From NCBI RefSeq assembly GCF_000428925.1, contig NZ_AUAW01000016.1:1-52550 (forward strand): a stretch of DNA of 52,550 nt. The letters run 5' to 3'. The DNA is from Furfurilactobacillus rossiae DSM 15814. Its GTDB lineage: Bacteria > Bacillota > Bacilli > Lactobacillales > Lactobacillaceae. The position numbers and the translations under genes are program-made. Numbering within the stretch: position 1 is the first letter of the stretch; each line of letters opens with the position of its first letter. The notes below the pieces were generated by a model. That model worked only from the letters and a program-made list of their open reading frames with translations. It made no database searches and was not told the origin of the DNA. Below are positions 17,536 to 25,967 of the stretch, one piece after another.

Positions 17536-17549
17536 TTGATATGGATCAA
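17536..17549. promoter_or_regulatory. CRP/FNR-like dyad upstream of 17625 gene
   Basis: TTGAT-ATGG-ATCAA matches the FNR consensus TTGAT-N4-ATCAA exactly. It is followed by a second palindrome, TTGTGCACAA, at 17555-17564. It lies 76 bases before the next start codon, where an activator could contact RNA polymerase. FNR-like (FLP) regulators exist in lactobacilli, but none is in this window. Confidence 0.45.
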
Positions 17550-17624
17550 TTTAATTGTGCACAAATTATTCTAATAATAAGGGTGTTCTAGCAAACCACA
17601 ATTATTATCGGAGGACGGATAAAC

Positions 17625-18185
17625 ATGTCAAAACATTACGAAGCAAAAATTGTGTCATTAAACGCGGCTAAGATAGGTTCCAATCCTCATGGAACTGCTG
17701 AATTTACTGAGGATGAAAGCACGTTAACAATCAAAATTGAAATGTTTGATACACCCGCAAATACACAACATTGGGAACATTTCCACGGCTTCCCAGAAGG
17801 CAAGGTAGCCGCCATTGCGACGATGGCACAGGATGCCAATGGTGATGGCTTTGTAGATTTACCTGAGACGGAACCAGTATCTGGGACAACAATGGTGCCG
17901 TTTGATGCTGCACCTGAAAGGATGTCAATTCCAAACGATACATATCCTGTATCAGATGGTGATGGTCACTTTGTTTACGAAAAGACGGTTCCGCTTGACG
18001 AATTGCAACAACAGTTTAAATCGGCGTTTGGAACGACTGACTTACAGCTAGACAAGCGGGTTGTTTATGTTCATGGTGTGCCGGAGAGCCTTGAACTGCC
18101 TGACACAGTTGCTGGTGTGGTCGGCCCTTACGATGCACATGTTACCTTACCGATTGCAGTTGGTAAGATTGAAGCGACTGACTGA
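17625..18185 (+). CDS. Hypothetical cytosolic protein with histidine cluster and EF-hand-like loop
   Basis: A 186-residue protein without signal peptide or membrane segments. I do not recognise a characterised family with confidence; the fold hints resemble CHRD or Cu/Zn-superoxide-dismutase-like beta proteins. Visible features: a histidine/aromatic cluster HWEHFHGF at 49-56, an acidic loop DANGDGFVDLPE at 70-81 that fits the 12-residue EF-hand calcium loop (D70, N72, D74, E81), and VVYVHGV at 146-152. These suggest metal binding. The start ATG 17625 follows CGGAGG. It is a single-gene unit with an FNR-like dyad upstream and a terminator downstream, so expression may follow oxygen or redox state. 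Confidence 0.6.
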   Translation: MSKHYEAKIVSLNAAKIGSNPHGTAEFTEDESTLTIKIEMFDTPANTQHWEHFHGFPEGKVAAIATMAQDANGDGFVDLPETEPVSGTTMVPFDAAPERMSIPNDTYPVSDGDGHFVYEKTVPLDELQQQFKSAFGTTDLQLDKRVVYVHGVPESLELPDTVAGVVGPYDAHVTLPIAVGKIEATD

Positions 18186-18206
18186 TCAATTGAAATGTAT
18201 ATGAAG

Positions 18207-18254
18207 AAACGCGCACTGAAGTTTTCCCGTTATAGGATGCTCGGTGTGCGTTTT
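18207..18254 (+). terminator. Terminator after 17625 gene
   Basis: AAACGCGCACTGA pairs with TCGGTGTGCGTTT (one mismatch, G-U pairs) with a 21-base loop, then TTTT. It faces the end of the leftward aldose epimerase gene and could serve both. Confidence 0.65.
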
Positions 18255-18290
18255 ATGTTCTGATGGTCTAAATTGTTTAAAACACTAATC

Positions 18291-19346
18291 TTAGAAAGAC
18301 AATTGATAAGTGATTTCGTGCGTCTGCGGTTTTCCTGGTGTCAGCATCACGGCGCCAAACTGTGGGTGGTTCATGCTGTCTGGCAGTGCCTGAGCTTCCA
18401 GAGCAACGCCAAGATAAGGACTGCCATACCCGCCTGTTCGTTTGAAGTTCATATTGTCATGAGTAAAACTATTGGCGGTAAAGACAACTAAGCCGTTTCT
18501 TGCTGAATGAAGGGTTACTGATCGGTGGGTTTTAGGATCTGTCAATGTCGCAATGACTTGTTCGTTCCGCGTTGGTTCCACTTTGTAGACATCATCCAGT
18601 CCACGTTCAGGGATTGACTGAAGACCATTGATTGCCGCCTTAAGAGGCGTTGGTCTTTCAAAATCATAAGGTGTGTTGGTTAATTCCTCAAATTCACCGG
18701 TTGGGAGTTTTTCAGAGTTTAAAACTAATCGCTGAGTACTGTTGATTTGAAGAACATGTGCTTCAATCGAATTTTGATCACCAAGATTGAAATAGGTGTG
18801 GACAGTTGGATTGAACGGTGTAAATTGATCAGATTGACCAGTGAAGCTTATTTTGACACGGTTGTCATCCGTTAGTGCGTAATGAATTGTGACATCTGAA
18901 TCTCCAGGGAAACCGTCGTCTTGAGAGGTGAACTTATGATGCATGGCAATGGTAGGGGTTTTGCCAGAGTAGTCAAATTGACCATCCCAAATGACCGTAT
19001 TAAAACCATGAGGTCCTCCATGTAATGTGTTATGGCCCTCGTTGGTTGGTACTGTGACAGGACGACCATTGATTGAAAATTGTCCTTTTGAGATTCGACC
19101 CGCTGTGCGCCCAATCGCCATGCAAACGTAAAATGGATTGGCTAGATAGTCTTCACTGTGTGGGTAGTTTAAAACCAGATTATGTGGCTGGCCTTCAGCA
19201 TCCGGAACGTTGATTTCATATAAAGTAGCGCCTAACGTTAAGACTGACAGAGTTACACCGTGACTATTTGTGAGTGACAACTTTTGAACACGTTGACCAC
19301 GACAGTTATCAAAATCAGTAAGCAGTGCTTTTGTAGATTGTGTCAT
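18291..19346 (-). CDS. galM: Aldose 1-epimerase (mutarotase)
   Basis: A 351-residue beta-sandwich enzyme that interconverts alpha and beta anomers of aldoses; here it most likely serves xylose released by the upstream xylosidase. Family landmarks in order: LGATLYEINVPD, the substrate-binding IGRTAGRI, HNTLHGGPHGF, the catalytic His in FNPTVHTYFNLGD, and the catalytic Glu in GVALEAQALPDS near the C-terminus. The start ATG 19346 has GAGGACTG upstream. It is the last gene of the leftward xylose operon (sugar porter, GPH symporter, GH43, epimerase), separated from the GH43 gene by 93 bases containing a hairpin that could reduce read-through. Confidence 0.92.
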   Translation of the reverse strand: MTQSTKALLTDFDNCRGQRVQKLSLTNSHGVTLSVLTLGATLYEINVPDAEGQPHNLVLNYPHSEDYLANPFYVCMAIGRTAGRISKGQFSINGRPVTVPTNEGHNTLHGGPHGFNTVIWDGQFDYSGKTPTIAMHHKFTSQDDGFPGDSDVTIHYALTDDNRVKISFTGQSDQFTPFNPTVHTYFNLGDQNSIEAHVLQINSTQRLVLNSEKLPTGEFEELTNTPYDFERPTPLKAAINGLQSIPERGLDDVYKVEPTRNEQVIATLTDPKTHRSVTLHSARNGLVVFTANSFTHDNMNFKRTGGYGSPYLGVALEAQALPDSMNHPQFGAVMLTPGKPQTHEITYQLSF

Positions 19347-19386
19347 ATTGCAGTCCTCTTTTTAGTGTATTTATTGATAATGCACA

Positions 19387-19428
19387 AAAGAGGCCATTAT
19401 CCTCATTGAACGTGATGGTTGGCCCCTT
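19387..19428 (-). terminator. Intercistronic hairpin between xylosidase and epimerase genes
   Basis: On the minus strand AAGGGGCCA pairs with TGGCCTCTT with a roughly 23-base loop, followed by only TTTTG. The weak T run suggests partial termination or mRNA-end protection rather than full stop within the operon. Confidence 0.5.
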
Positions 19429-19439
19429 CGTGTATTTCA

Positions 19440-21068
19440 TTATTTTGTTTCTGGCAATTCTTTGTAATCGAAGTCATTGAATGTCGCTGGTTGTTCATAG
19501 CCAGCATAATCGACAGCAGCGAGTCCAACGAATGCACCAGTGAAGAAACCACCATAAGTTTGAAGAACATAGTCATCTGATAATACAGCAGCGTCTAACT
19601 CAACAGGAATGTTATGCCAAGTCGTGCCGTCAAATGAGTAGTCGTAACTGTAATGGTCTTTACGAACCTGAGTACGGAACCAAACAGCTTCTGTGCCTTC
19701 AGGAATTACGATGGCATCATCCTTAAGATAAGAGGTGTACGTGTCACGGTTATTTTCAGCAACTTCAATAACACGTCGCTTCTGATCGTCGAGGGTCACG
19801 AATACCCATGACCAGTGGTTATCATTGTAGAAATTAGTTAAACCAGCCATCTGCTGGTAAGTGAATGGATCAAACGTCACTTTTACCTGAGCGTTGAAGT
19901 TAAACGCTTGCCAACGACGGGCAATCATTGACACATTGAAATCACTGGCTAGTGAATCATGGCCAATTAAGGTGAGTTTGCCATCGCCGACAGTACCCAT
20001 ATTGGCGTCGAATGGAATCCGCAGCGTGTTCCAGTTTAAGTCAAGCTTCTCACTTGAGAAGTCATCATGTTGTGAGTTGTCAGCGGGTGCTTCGGTTGGA
20101 ATGGCATCTTTTGGAGCATTGACTTCAACTTGGCCACCATGTCCGCCAACGACTCGTGGCCAGCCATTTTCATCCCATGAAACTTGTTGAATAGAAGTTT
20201 CGCGACCTAATGTGCTCCACCCGCGTGGGTCGTGACTAGATTCATTTTTATGGTTCCAAGGACGGGATACTAATGATGCGTAGTACCATTCACCACTTGG
20301 TGTGTTTACAAGAGCACCGTGACCTTGTTTCTGTAGATAAAAGTCTGGTGTATCAAAGTTAGTAATGAATGGGCCATCTGGTTCAGATTCAAAGCTATCC
20401 GCATCGAGTGTTTGAGACCGGGCAACAACTTCTTCATGGGTGAAGACAGTTCCGCCTTGAGCTGCAAACAGATAATATTGGTTGTCGATGTTGTAGAGGT
20501 GTGGACCTTCGACCAATTTCACATCAGTGCCACGATAGATGGTACGAGCCGTTTTAGGCATGAGTTTCATTGTTGAAGTATCAAATTCTGTCAGGGTGAT
20601 ACCGTTAAATGGATGACGGTATTCGCGGTGATCCCATGTTTGTTGAACCAGATATTTTCGACCATTTTTGTCGTGGAATAGGGATGCATCAAAGCCAACA
20701 CCATTAACCTTGATTGGATCAGTCCATGGTCCACGGATATCTGTCGCAGTGGTGAGATAATTGGTCATATCCTTGAAGGCACCTTCAGTGATTTTTACAT
20801 CTGTATAGATGAGCCAGAATTTGCCATCGGCATATGATAGATCTGGTGCCCAAATACCACCTGAGGCAGGATTGCCTTTCATATCCAACAAAGTTGTTGT
20901 GGATAAAGGCGATGGCAATAAGTTCCAGTGCACCATGTCTTTAGATTCGTGCAAACGAACACCAGGAAACCATTCAAACGTTGAATTGGCAATATAGTAC
21001 GTATCACCGACACGAATCATGCTAGGATCGGCATTAAAGCCAGGCAGTACAGGATTTTGAATTTTCAT
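19440..21068 (-). CDS. xynB: GH43 beta-xylosidase
   Basis: A 542-residue cytosolic glycosidase with no signal peptide. It releases D-xylose from imported xylo-oligosaccharides. The catalytic five-bladed propeller occupies about 1-310: general base Asp14 in GFNADPSMIR, pKa-modulating Asp127 in GVGFDASLFHD, and general acid Glu187 in KLVEGPHLY. These positions closely match the Selenomonas SXA numbering (14/127/186). A C-terminal beta-sandwich (about 330-540) is typical of subfamily GH43_11. The start ATG 21068 follows AAAGGAG. It lies 46 bases behind the GPH symporter gene, the likely importer of its substrate. Confidence 0.93.
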   Translation of the reverse strand: MKIQNPVLPGFNADPSMIRVGDTYYIANSTFEWFPGVRLHESKDMVHWNLLPSPLSTTTLLDMKGNPASGGIWAPDLSYADGKFWLIYTDVKITEGAFKDMTNYLTTATDIRGPWTDPIKVNGVGFDASLFHDKNGRKYLVQQTWDHREYRHPFNGITLTEFDTSTMKLMPKTARTIYRGTDVKLVEGPHLYNIDNQYYLFAAQGGTVFTHEEVVARSQTLDADSFESEPDGPFITNFDTPDFYLQKQGHGALVNTPSGEWYYASLVSRPWNHKNESSHDPRGWSTLGRETSIQQVSWDENGWPRVVGGHGGQVEVNAPKDAIPTEAPADNSQHDDFSSEKLDLNWNTLRIPFDANMGTVGDGKLTLIGHDSLASDFNVSMIARRWQAFNFNAQVKVTFDPFTYQQMAGLTNFYNDNHWSWVFVTLDDQKRRVIEVAENNRDTYTSYLKDDAIVIPEGTEAVWFRTQVRKDHYSYDYSFDGTTWHNIPVELDAAVLSDDYVLQTYGGFFTGAFVGLAAVDYAGYEQPATFNDFDYKELPETK

Positions 21069-21114
21069 GATGATTTTGCTCCTTTATTTTTTAAATACTA
21101 ATGTTTAATTCGGA

Positions 21115-22575
21115 TTAGTTTTGGTGATGCAACGCATCAATCTCTTTATTGATTTTTTCAACTTCAGGATCTGATAATGGATATTTGCTCATAATCCACA
21201 TTGCAACGACGGCCAAGATAATTGGTAACCAAATCATCGACCATTGAATCCCAGTTAATGCGGAAGCACTTTGGGTGGCATGCTTTCCGTTAAAGTTAGT
21301 AAATGCGTTGATATAGCCGGGGATAATACCACCGAGGGCTAAACCGATTTTGAAGAATAGTCCCATGATTGCGTTGATAATGCCGGCAACCCGTTTGTGT
21401 GACGTATATTCACCATATGAGACAACTTCTGGAACTAATGACCACATATAACCAGTGGCGGCAGTAATGCCCCATTGCATCAAGAAACGACCTACATAAC
21501 CTAATAAGACAGCGTTCTTAAATGCTGGAAAACTCCATACCCACAGAATTAATTGACCAATGATGAACAAGGTTAAGAAGAGGTAGAAGAACTGTTTCTT
21601 ACCAATGTGTTTACGAACGATTGGCCATAGGAAGACAAGGAAAATACCAGGAATTGATCCGATTAGGTTAATAGATGCCATCCATTCTGGGTGACCAATG
21701 TTGTACTGCATGTAAAATGGCCATACAGTATTGCCAAAGAACATGAATGTAAAACCGATCAGGAAGAATAAACCAAGAATCTGCAAGGGTTTGTTACGTT
21801 TGATTTCAGCAAACAAATCTGAATATTTAACGGATGCAGTTTCTTTTTTTGTGGGCAGGACCCGTTCCTTAATCCCAAAGAAAGTACACATCAACAGAAC
21901 GAACCCAATCACCATGTAAATACTCATTACTTTAAAGTAGGCGGGGCCGGCACCAGCGGCGGCATAGTTACCTAAGTTCATGTGAATGCCGAAGAATCCG
22001 ATATCCTTAGATTGTGGATTAGGAGAGGCGAGTTGAACAAAGAGCGGCAGGAAAGTGTAAACCAACAGGTTACCAATGTTAGCTTCTGTCATCCGGACTG
22101 TCGTCAAGGTTGAAACTTCTTGATTGTCCCGTGTCAATGATGCGTTCAGCGCGCCATAGGGGATGTTAACAAACGAGTAAACTAACGCCGTTGCTAAGTA
22201 GGAAATAAACGCGTAGGGGATGTTTCCTCGTAGAGAAGGGATAGGCAGGAATAAAAGCGCTGCCAAAATAGTTAGTGGAATGCCAAAGTAGATAAGGTAG
22301 GGACGGTATTTACCAAGCTTCGGATTACGTTTGTCGACGAAAGCGCCGACCCAAGGATCCCAAAAGACATTAACCCAACGAACGACCAGGAAAATTGTTG
22401 CACCGACGGCAGCAGAAATACCGTAAACAGTTGTTAAGTAGAACAGCAACATGGAACCGACCGTTCCGAAAATTAAGTTTTGCGCTAAGTCACCAGCACC
22501 ATAGCTGATGCGCTCACGCCAGGAAAGCTTCGCAAACTCATTGTCATGCGAGTTCTCCTTATTTTGTGTATCCAT
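21115..22575 (-). CDS. xynP: GPH-family xyloside:cation symporter
   Basis: A 486-residue transporter with twelve helices. It opens with LSWRERISYGAGDLAQNLIF, the glycoside-pentoside-hexuronide family signature. DPWVGAFVDKRNPKLGKYRPY in the first cytosolic loop is another GPH hallmark. It is predicted to import xylosides or xylobiose with H+ or Na+. The start ATG 22575 is chosen because GGAGG lies 8 bases upstream; the longer frame has no such site. Immediately downstream is the GH43 beta-xylosidase, giving an import-then-hydrolysis pair. It lacks the C-terminal EIIA domain that some LacS-type members have. Confidence 0.9.
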   Translation of the reverse strand: MDTQNKENSHDNEFAKLSWRERISYGAGDLAQNLIFGTVGSMLLFYLTTVYGISAAVGATIFLVVRWVNVFWDPWVGAFVDKRNPKLGKYRPYLIYFGIPLTILAALLFLPIPSLRGNIPYAFISYLATALVYSFVNIPYGALNASLTRDNQEVSTLTTVRMTEANIGNLLVYTFLPLFVQLASPNPQSKDIGFFGIHMNLGNYAAAGAGPAYFKVMSIYMVIGFVLLMCTFFGIKERVLPTKKETASVKYSDLFAEIKRNKPLQILGLFFLIGFTFMFFGNTVWPFYMQYNIGHPEWMASINLIGSIPGIFLVFLWPIVRKHIGKKQFFYLFLTLFIIGQLILWVWSFPAFKNAVLLGYVGRFLMQWGITAATGYMWSLVPEVVSYGEYTSHKRVAGIINAIMGLFFKIGLALGGIIPGYINAFTNFNGKHATQSASALTGIQWSMIWLPIILAVVAMWIMSKYPLSDPEVEKINKEIDALHHQN

Positions 22576-22595
22576 TCGTGTATCCTCCATTACGA

Positions 22596-22703
22596 AAGGC
22601 CGTAACATAAACAGACGGCAAAGGGAGCAGGGATCTCTTTGGAAAAATTAACGATACATTTATCAATGTAGGTTGCATTTTGGACTATTCATATCACGGC
22701 CTT
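22596..22703 (-). repeat. Long-range inverted repeat in gap between two transporter genes
   Basis: AAGGCCGTAA at 22596-22605 is complementary to TCACGGCCTT at 22694-22703 (one G-U pair). The arms bracket the whole 130-base gap between the sugar porter and GPH genes in the leftward operon. It could form an mRNA processing or stabilising stem; no T run follows. Confidence 0.45.
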
Positions 22704-22709
22704 ACGTTA

Positions 22710-24104
22710 TTAATTTTCTGTATTTGAATTATTTGTTGTGTCAGTGGCTGCTGTTTCAGTTTCACCAGCGCGTGAACGCAATGTTGCTTCAATTTCTTCA
22801 AGTGAACGATTACGTGTTTCGAAGACTTTGCTGTGAACAAACCAGATAGCAACGAAACAAAGTGCCATGTAACCTAGGAACAGACTCCCAGTGCCGAAGA
22901 AGTTAAGCAATGGGGGGAAAGTAAGTGAAACAATCATGTTGGCGCCCCAGTTAATGACACTACTGAAGGAGTTTCCTAAACCACGAATGTTTAATGGGAA
23001 GACTTCACCAATCATGACCCACATAACTGGGCCCCAAGTGGCGGAGAAGAAAGCAATGTAGATAGTTAATGCAAGAACACAGACGATAGCGGCGGCAAAT
23101 GATCCATGTGAGAATTTCATTGCAACGCTCATAACGAGCAATGAGACACCCATCCCGATACCACCGCCAATTAGCATCTTTTTACGGTCAATCTTATCCA
23201 TAATGGCGACCGCAATAGCAGTAACGATAACGTTGAAAATTCCGATTCCAATGTGAGCAAGTAAAGCGGCCGAAACACCAAAACCAACGTCGGTGAAAAT
23301 AGTTGGCGCATAGTAGAGCACGGTGTTACAACCCATAACTTGTTGGAAAATAGCTAATCCAACACCAATGACTAAGGCTGGACGCACTGTTTTGCCAAAT
23401 AACTCGTGCCAACCACCACTCTTGATAGCGGCTTGTTGTTTGATCTGAGCGAGTTCTTTAGAGACAGCATCCTGGTCGTTATGGTTCATTTGATTCAGAA
23501 CGGCGGTCGCAGTTTCTAAGTCACCGTTCTTAACTAAGAAACGAGGACTTTCAGGCAGTAACAAACCACCTAAGAATAAAATAGCAGCTGGGAGGGCAGC
23601 AAAACCAAGCATCCAGCGCCAACCAGTATAGAAGCCAGAGAAACTGTAGTTAGTGATGTAGGCTAGCAAAATCCCAGTCATAACCATCAACTGGAAGAGG
23701 CTTGAAACAGTACCACGTTTGTCAGCAGGTGCTAATTCAGCTAAGTAAGTAGGGATTAAGGCTGATGCGGCACCGACACCCATTCCTAAAATGATCCGAG
23801 AAAGAATTAATGTCCAAAACTCTGGGGAAAATGCAGATCCTAATGCCCCGACAAAAAAGATAATTGATGAGAGCAAAACCAGTTTGCGACGGCCAAAACG
23901 ATCGGACATTGGCCCAATAATAGCGGCACCAAGAACGGCACCTAACAGAACGGCACTAACGACCCACCCTTGTTGCCATGAACCGAGGTGCAGTTGCCGT
24001 TGAATAAATAGAATGGCACCTGAGATAACCCCAGTATCATAACCAAAGAGCAAACCACCAAGTGCTCCGAAAAAATAGACGAAGCCTGTTGATACTTTTC
24101 TCAT
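22710..24104 (-). CDS. xylT: MFS sugar porter, probable D-xylose:H+ symporter
   Basis: A 464-residue major facilitator of the sugar porter family with twelve helices. Diagnostic motifs: FGYDTGVISGAILFI in helix 1, SDRFGRRKLVLLSS after helix 2, RIILGMGVGAASALIPTYLA in helix 4, LPESPRFLVKNG ending the N-half, QQVMGCNTVLYYAP in helix 7 and FVHSKVFETRNRSLEEIEA after helix 12. It is predicted to take up D-xylose (or a related pentose) because it heads the leftward xylose operon divergent from xylAB. The start at 24104 follows AGGAGAAAT; the longer upstream frame crosses the operator. A Ser/Thr/Asn-rich tail is present. Confidence 0.9.
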   Translation of the reverse strand: MRKVSTGFVYFFGALGGLLFGYDTGVISGAILFIQRQLHLGSWQQGWVVSAVLLGAVLGAAIIGPMSDRFGRRKLVLLSSIIFFVGALGSAFSPEFWTLILSRIILGMGVGAASALIPTYLAELAPADKRGTVSSLFQLMVMTGILLAYITNYSFSGFYTGWRWMLGFAALPAAILFLGGLLLPESPRFLVKNGDLETATAVLNQMNHNDQDAVSKELAQIKQQAAIKSGGWHELFGKTVRPALVIGVGLAIFQQVMGCNTVLYYAPTIFTDVGFGVSAALLAHIGIGIFNVIVTAIAVAIMDKIDRKKMLIGGGIGMGVSLLVMSVAMKFSHGSFAAAIVCVLALTIYIAFFSATWGPVMWVMIGEVFPLNIRGLGNSFSSVINWGANMIVSLTFPPLLNFFGTGSLFLGYMALCFVAIWFVHSKVFETRNRSLEEIEATLRSRAGETETAATDTTNNSNTEN

Positions 24105-24168
24105 GTTATTTCTCCTAATTAATATGTTTTGAAAGTTTGTAAGTTGATTATTAGTTAGAAGATTTGAG

Positions 24169-24189
24169 TTAGTGTTCTTAAACAACTAA
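24169..24189. promoter_or_regulatory. Putative XylR operator (TTAGT-N11-ACTAA)
   Basis: The inverted repeat TTAGT...ACTAA with 11 bases between arms (full arms GTTAGT/ACTAAC, 24168-24190). It sits just downstream of the leftward -10 box, the classical position of xylO. The same arms and spacing recur at 39071-39091 in the second xylo-oligosaccharide locus. Confidence 0.65.
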
Positions 24190-24197
24190 CAGTGCAG

Positions 24198-24226
24198 AGT
24201 ATAAATTCGATTGACAATAATTGCAA
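24198..24226 (-). promoter_or_regulatory. Leftward xylose operon promoter
   Basis: On the minus strand -35 TTGCAA (24221-24226) and -10 TATACT (24198-24203), spacer exactly 17 bases. The -35 lies inside the cre site, so CcpA binding would block polymerase. Confidence 0.75.
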
Positions 24227-24235
24227 GCGCTTTCC
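24222..24235. promoter_or_regulatory. cre site (CcpA) in xyl divergent region
   Basis: TGCAAGCGCTTTCC with the palindromic core AAGCGCTT, close to the cre consensus TGWAANCGNTNWCA. It overlaps the -35 of the leftward operon and lies upstream of the xylAB promoter. It explains glucose repression of xylose use. Confidence 0.75.
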
Positions 24236-24308
24236 AAAAATATTGTGAAAAAAGTGCATGTTGTTTTTATGAACTACAGTGATCCTTGCTATATTTGAAT
24301 TTGTGGGA

Positions 24309-24336
24309 TTGTGACGGAATTGGCGGCCTTTATAAG
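24309..24336 (+). promoter_or_regulatory. Candidate xylAB promoter
   Basis: -35 TTGTGA (24309-24314) and -10 TATAAG (24331-24336), spacer 16 bases, about 155 bases before xylA. The long 5' leader between here and 24493 is AT-rich; I see no terminator or riboswitch fold in it. A weak dyad TGATA...TATCA spans about 24347-24376. Confidence 0.5.
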
Positions 24337-24492
24337 GAAAACAATTTGATAAAATGTTTTACTTAACAAATATCACTTTAAAAAGTTTCGTGAAAGGGCT
24401 TGCATTTTCAAAATTGAGGAGCTATGATTCAAATCGTAAGTTGGTTGTTAGCAAAAACTATCTCAAACAAATTCATTTGGAGGAATTCATTC

Positions 24493-25833
24493 ATGGCTTA
24501 TTGGAATGTTGATAAAGTACCTTATGTTGGTACTAGCGATTTGAAATCAGGTTTAGGTTTCCACTATTACCAACCAGACAAAGTGGTTGCCGGCAAAAAG
24601 ATGCGCGACTGGTTACGGTTTTCTGTAGCCTACTGGCACACATTTGATCAACGCTTAGTTGACCCATTTGGTGATGGGACTGCCCAACGTCCTTACGACA
24701 AGTACACTGACCCAATGGACCAAGCCTTGGCCAAAGTTGATGCAGCGTTCGAATTTTATGACAAGTTAGGCGTTGACTTCCTATGTTTCCATGATCGTGA
24801 CCTTGCTCCAGAAGGTAACACGTTGCGTGAAACAAACAAGAATCTGGACAAAGTTGTTGATAAGATTGTTGAATACCAAAAGACATCCGGTATGAAGGTT
24901 CTTTGGAACACATCAAACTTATTTACAAACCCTCGTTTCGTTGAAGGTGCTGGTACTTCTCCATACGCTGACATCTTTGCTTACTCAGCTGCCCAATTGA
25001 AGCACAGCTTGGAAATTGGTAAGCGGGTTGGTTCTGAAAACTATGTCTTCTGGGGTGGTCGTGAAGGTTACGAATCACTTTGGAACACTGATATGAAGAA
25101 GGAACAGGAACACGCTGCTAAATTCTTCCACATGGCTAAGGACTACGCTAACGAAATTGGTTTTGATGCTCAGATGTTGCTTGAACCAAAACCAAAGGAA
25201 CCAACGACTCACCAATACGACACAGATGCAGCCACAACTATTGCATTTATGAAGGAATATGGTTTGGATAAAGACTTCAAGTTGAACCTTGAAGGTAACC
25301 ATGCCAACTTGGCTGGGCACACTTATCAACACGAAATCAAGACTGCTGTTGATGCTGGCTTGCTTGGGTCATTGGATGCCAACCAAGGTGACAAGTTGAT
25401 TGGCTGGGACATTGATGAATACCCATCAAACTTGTATGAGACCACTGCTGCTATGTATGAAGTTCTTTTGAACGGGGGTATCGGACCTCGCGGTGGTTTG
25501 AACTTCGATGCTAAACCACGTCGTTCATCATTCGAACCAAACGATTTGTTCTACGGTCACATCGTCGGCATGGACAGCTTTGCTGCTGGTCTGTTAGTTG
25601 CTGACCGGATGTACCAAGACAAGGTTTTGGAAAACTTGAAGGCAGAACGTTACAGCTCATACAAGTCTGGTATTGGTGCTGAAATCGAAAGTGGCAAGGC
25701 TGACTTTAAGTCTCTTGAAGCATATGCCATTGACAAGCCTCAATCTGAATTGATTGCTGCAACGCACTCAGATCACCTTGAACAAGTTAAGGACACTATC
25801 AACCACTACATCGTTGACACTTTAGGTAAATAA
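24493..25833 (+). CDS. xylA: Xylose isomerase
   Basis: A 446-residue class II xylose isomerase, converting D-xylose to D-xylulose with two divalent metals in a TIM barrel. Catalytic His100 and Asp103 lie in [25 protein letters not shown], metal ligand Glu231 with Lys233 in [15 protein letters not shown], and [11 protein letters not shown] are all intact. Length and motifs match lactobacillar XylA. The start is ATG 24493 behind TTGGAGG. An in-frame ATG 23 codons upstream exists, but its ribosome binding site is too close and the extra residues have no family counterpart. Codon use is strongly biased, suggesting high expression. First gene of xylAB. Confidence 0.97.
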   Translation: MAYWNVDKVPYVGTSDLKSGLGFHYYQPDKVVAGKKMRDWLRFSVAYWHTFDQRLVDPFGDGTAQRPYDKYTDPMDQALAKVDAAFEFYDKLGVDFLCFHDRDLAPEGNTLRETNKNLDKVVDKIVEYQKTSGMKVLWNTSNLFTNPRFVEGAGTSPYADIFAYSAAQLKHSLEIGKRVGSENYVFWGGREGYESLWNTDMKKEQEHAAKFFHMAKDYANEIGFDAQMLLEPKPKEPTTHQYDTDAATTIAFMKEYGLDKDFKLNLEGNHANLAGHTYQHEIKTAVDAGLLGSLDANQGDKLIGWDIDEYPSNLYETTAAMYEVLLNGGIGPRGGLNFDAKPRRSSFEPNDLFYGHIVGMDSFAAGLLVADRMYQDKVLENLKAERYSSYKSGIGAEIESGKADFKSLEAYAIDKPQSELIAATHSDHLEQVKDTINHYIVDTLGK

Positions 25834-25864
25834 TTGTTAGTCAAATAAGCTTCACCGGTGTAAT

Positions 25865-25908
25865 CAAACGGCGGCACTGCGGAAAGTTCTCCGTGATGCC
25901 GTCGTTTG
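25865..25908 (+). terminator. xylA-xylB intercistronic hairpin
   Basis: CAAACGGCGGCACTGCGGA pairs with TCCGTGATGCCGTCGTTTG around AAGTTC, nearly 19 pairs with a small internal mismatch. No T run follows, so it more likely protects the upstream xylA mRNA or attenuates xylB than fully terminates. Confidence 0.6.
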
Positions 25909-25967
25909 TGTCAAAATAAACAACGTACTTCTTGTTATCCAAAAGTATGTGTTGTGGAGGATTTACT

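Noticed and set aside
24424-24492. Upstream in-frame ATG extending xylA by 23 codons
   Set aside because: The GAGGAG before it is only two bases from the ATG, the extra residues lack a family match, and ATG 24493 has an ideal TGGAGG.
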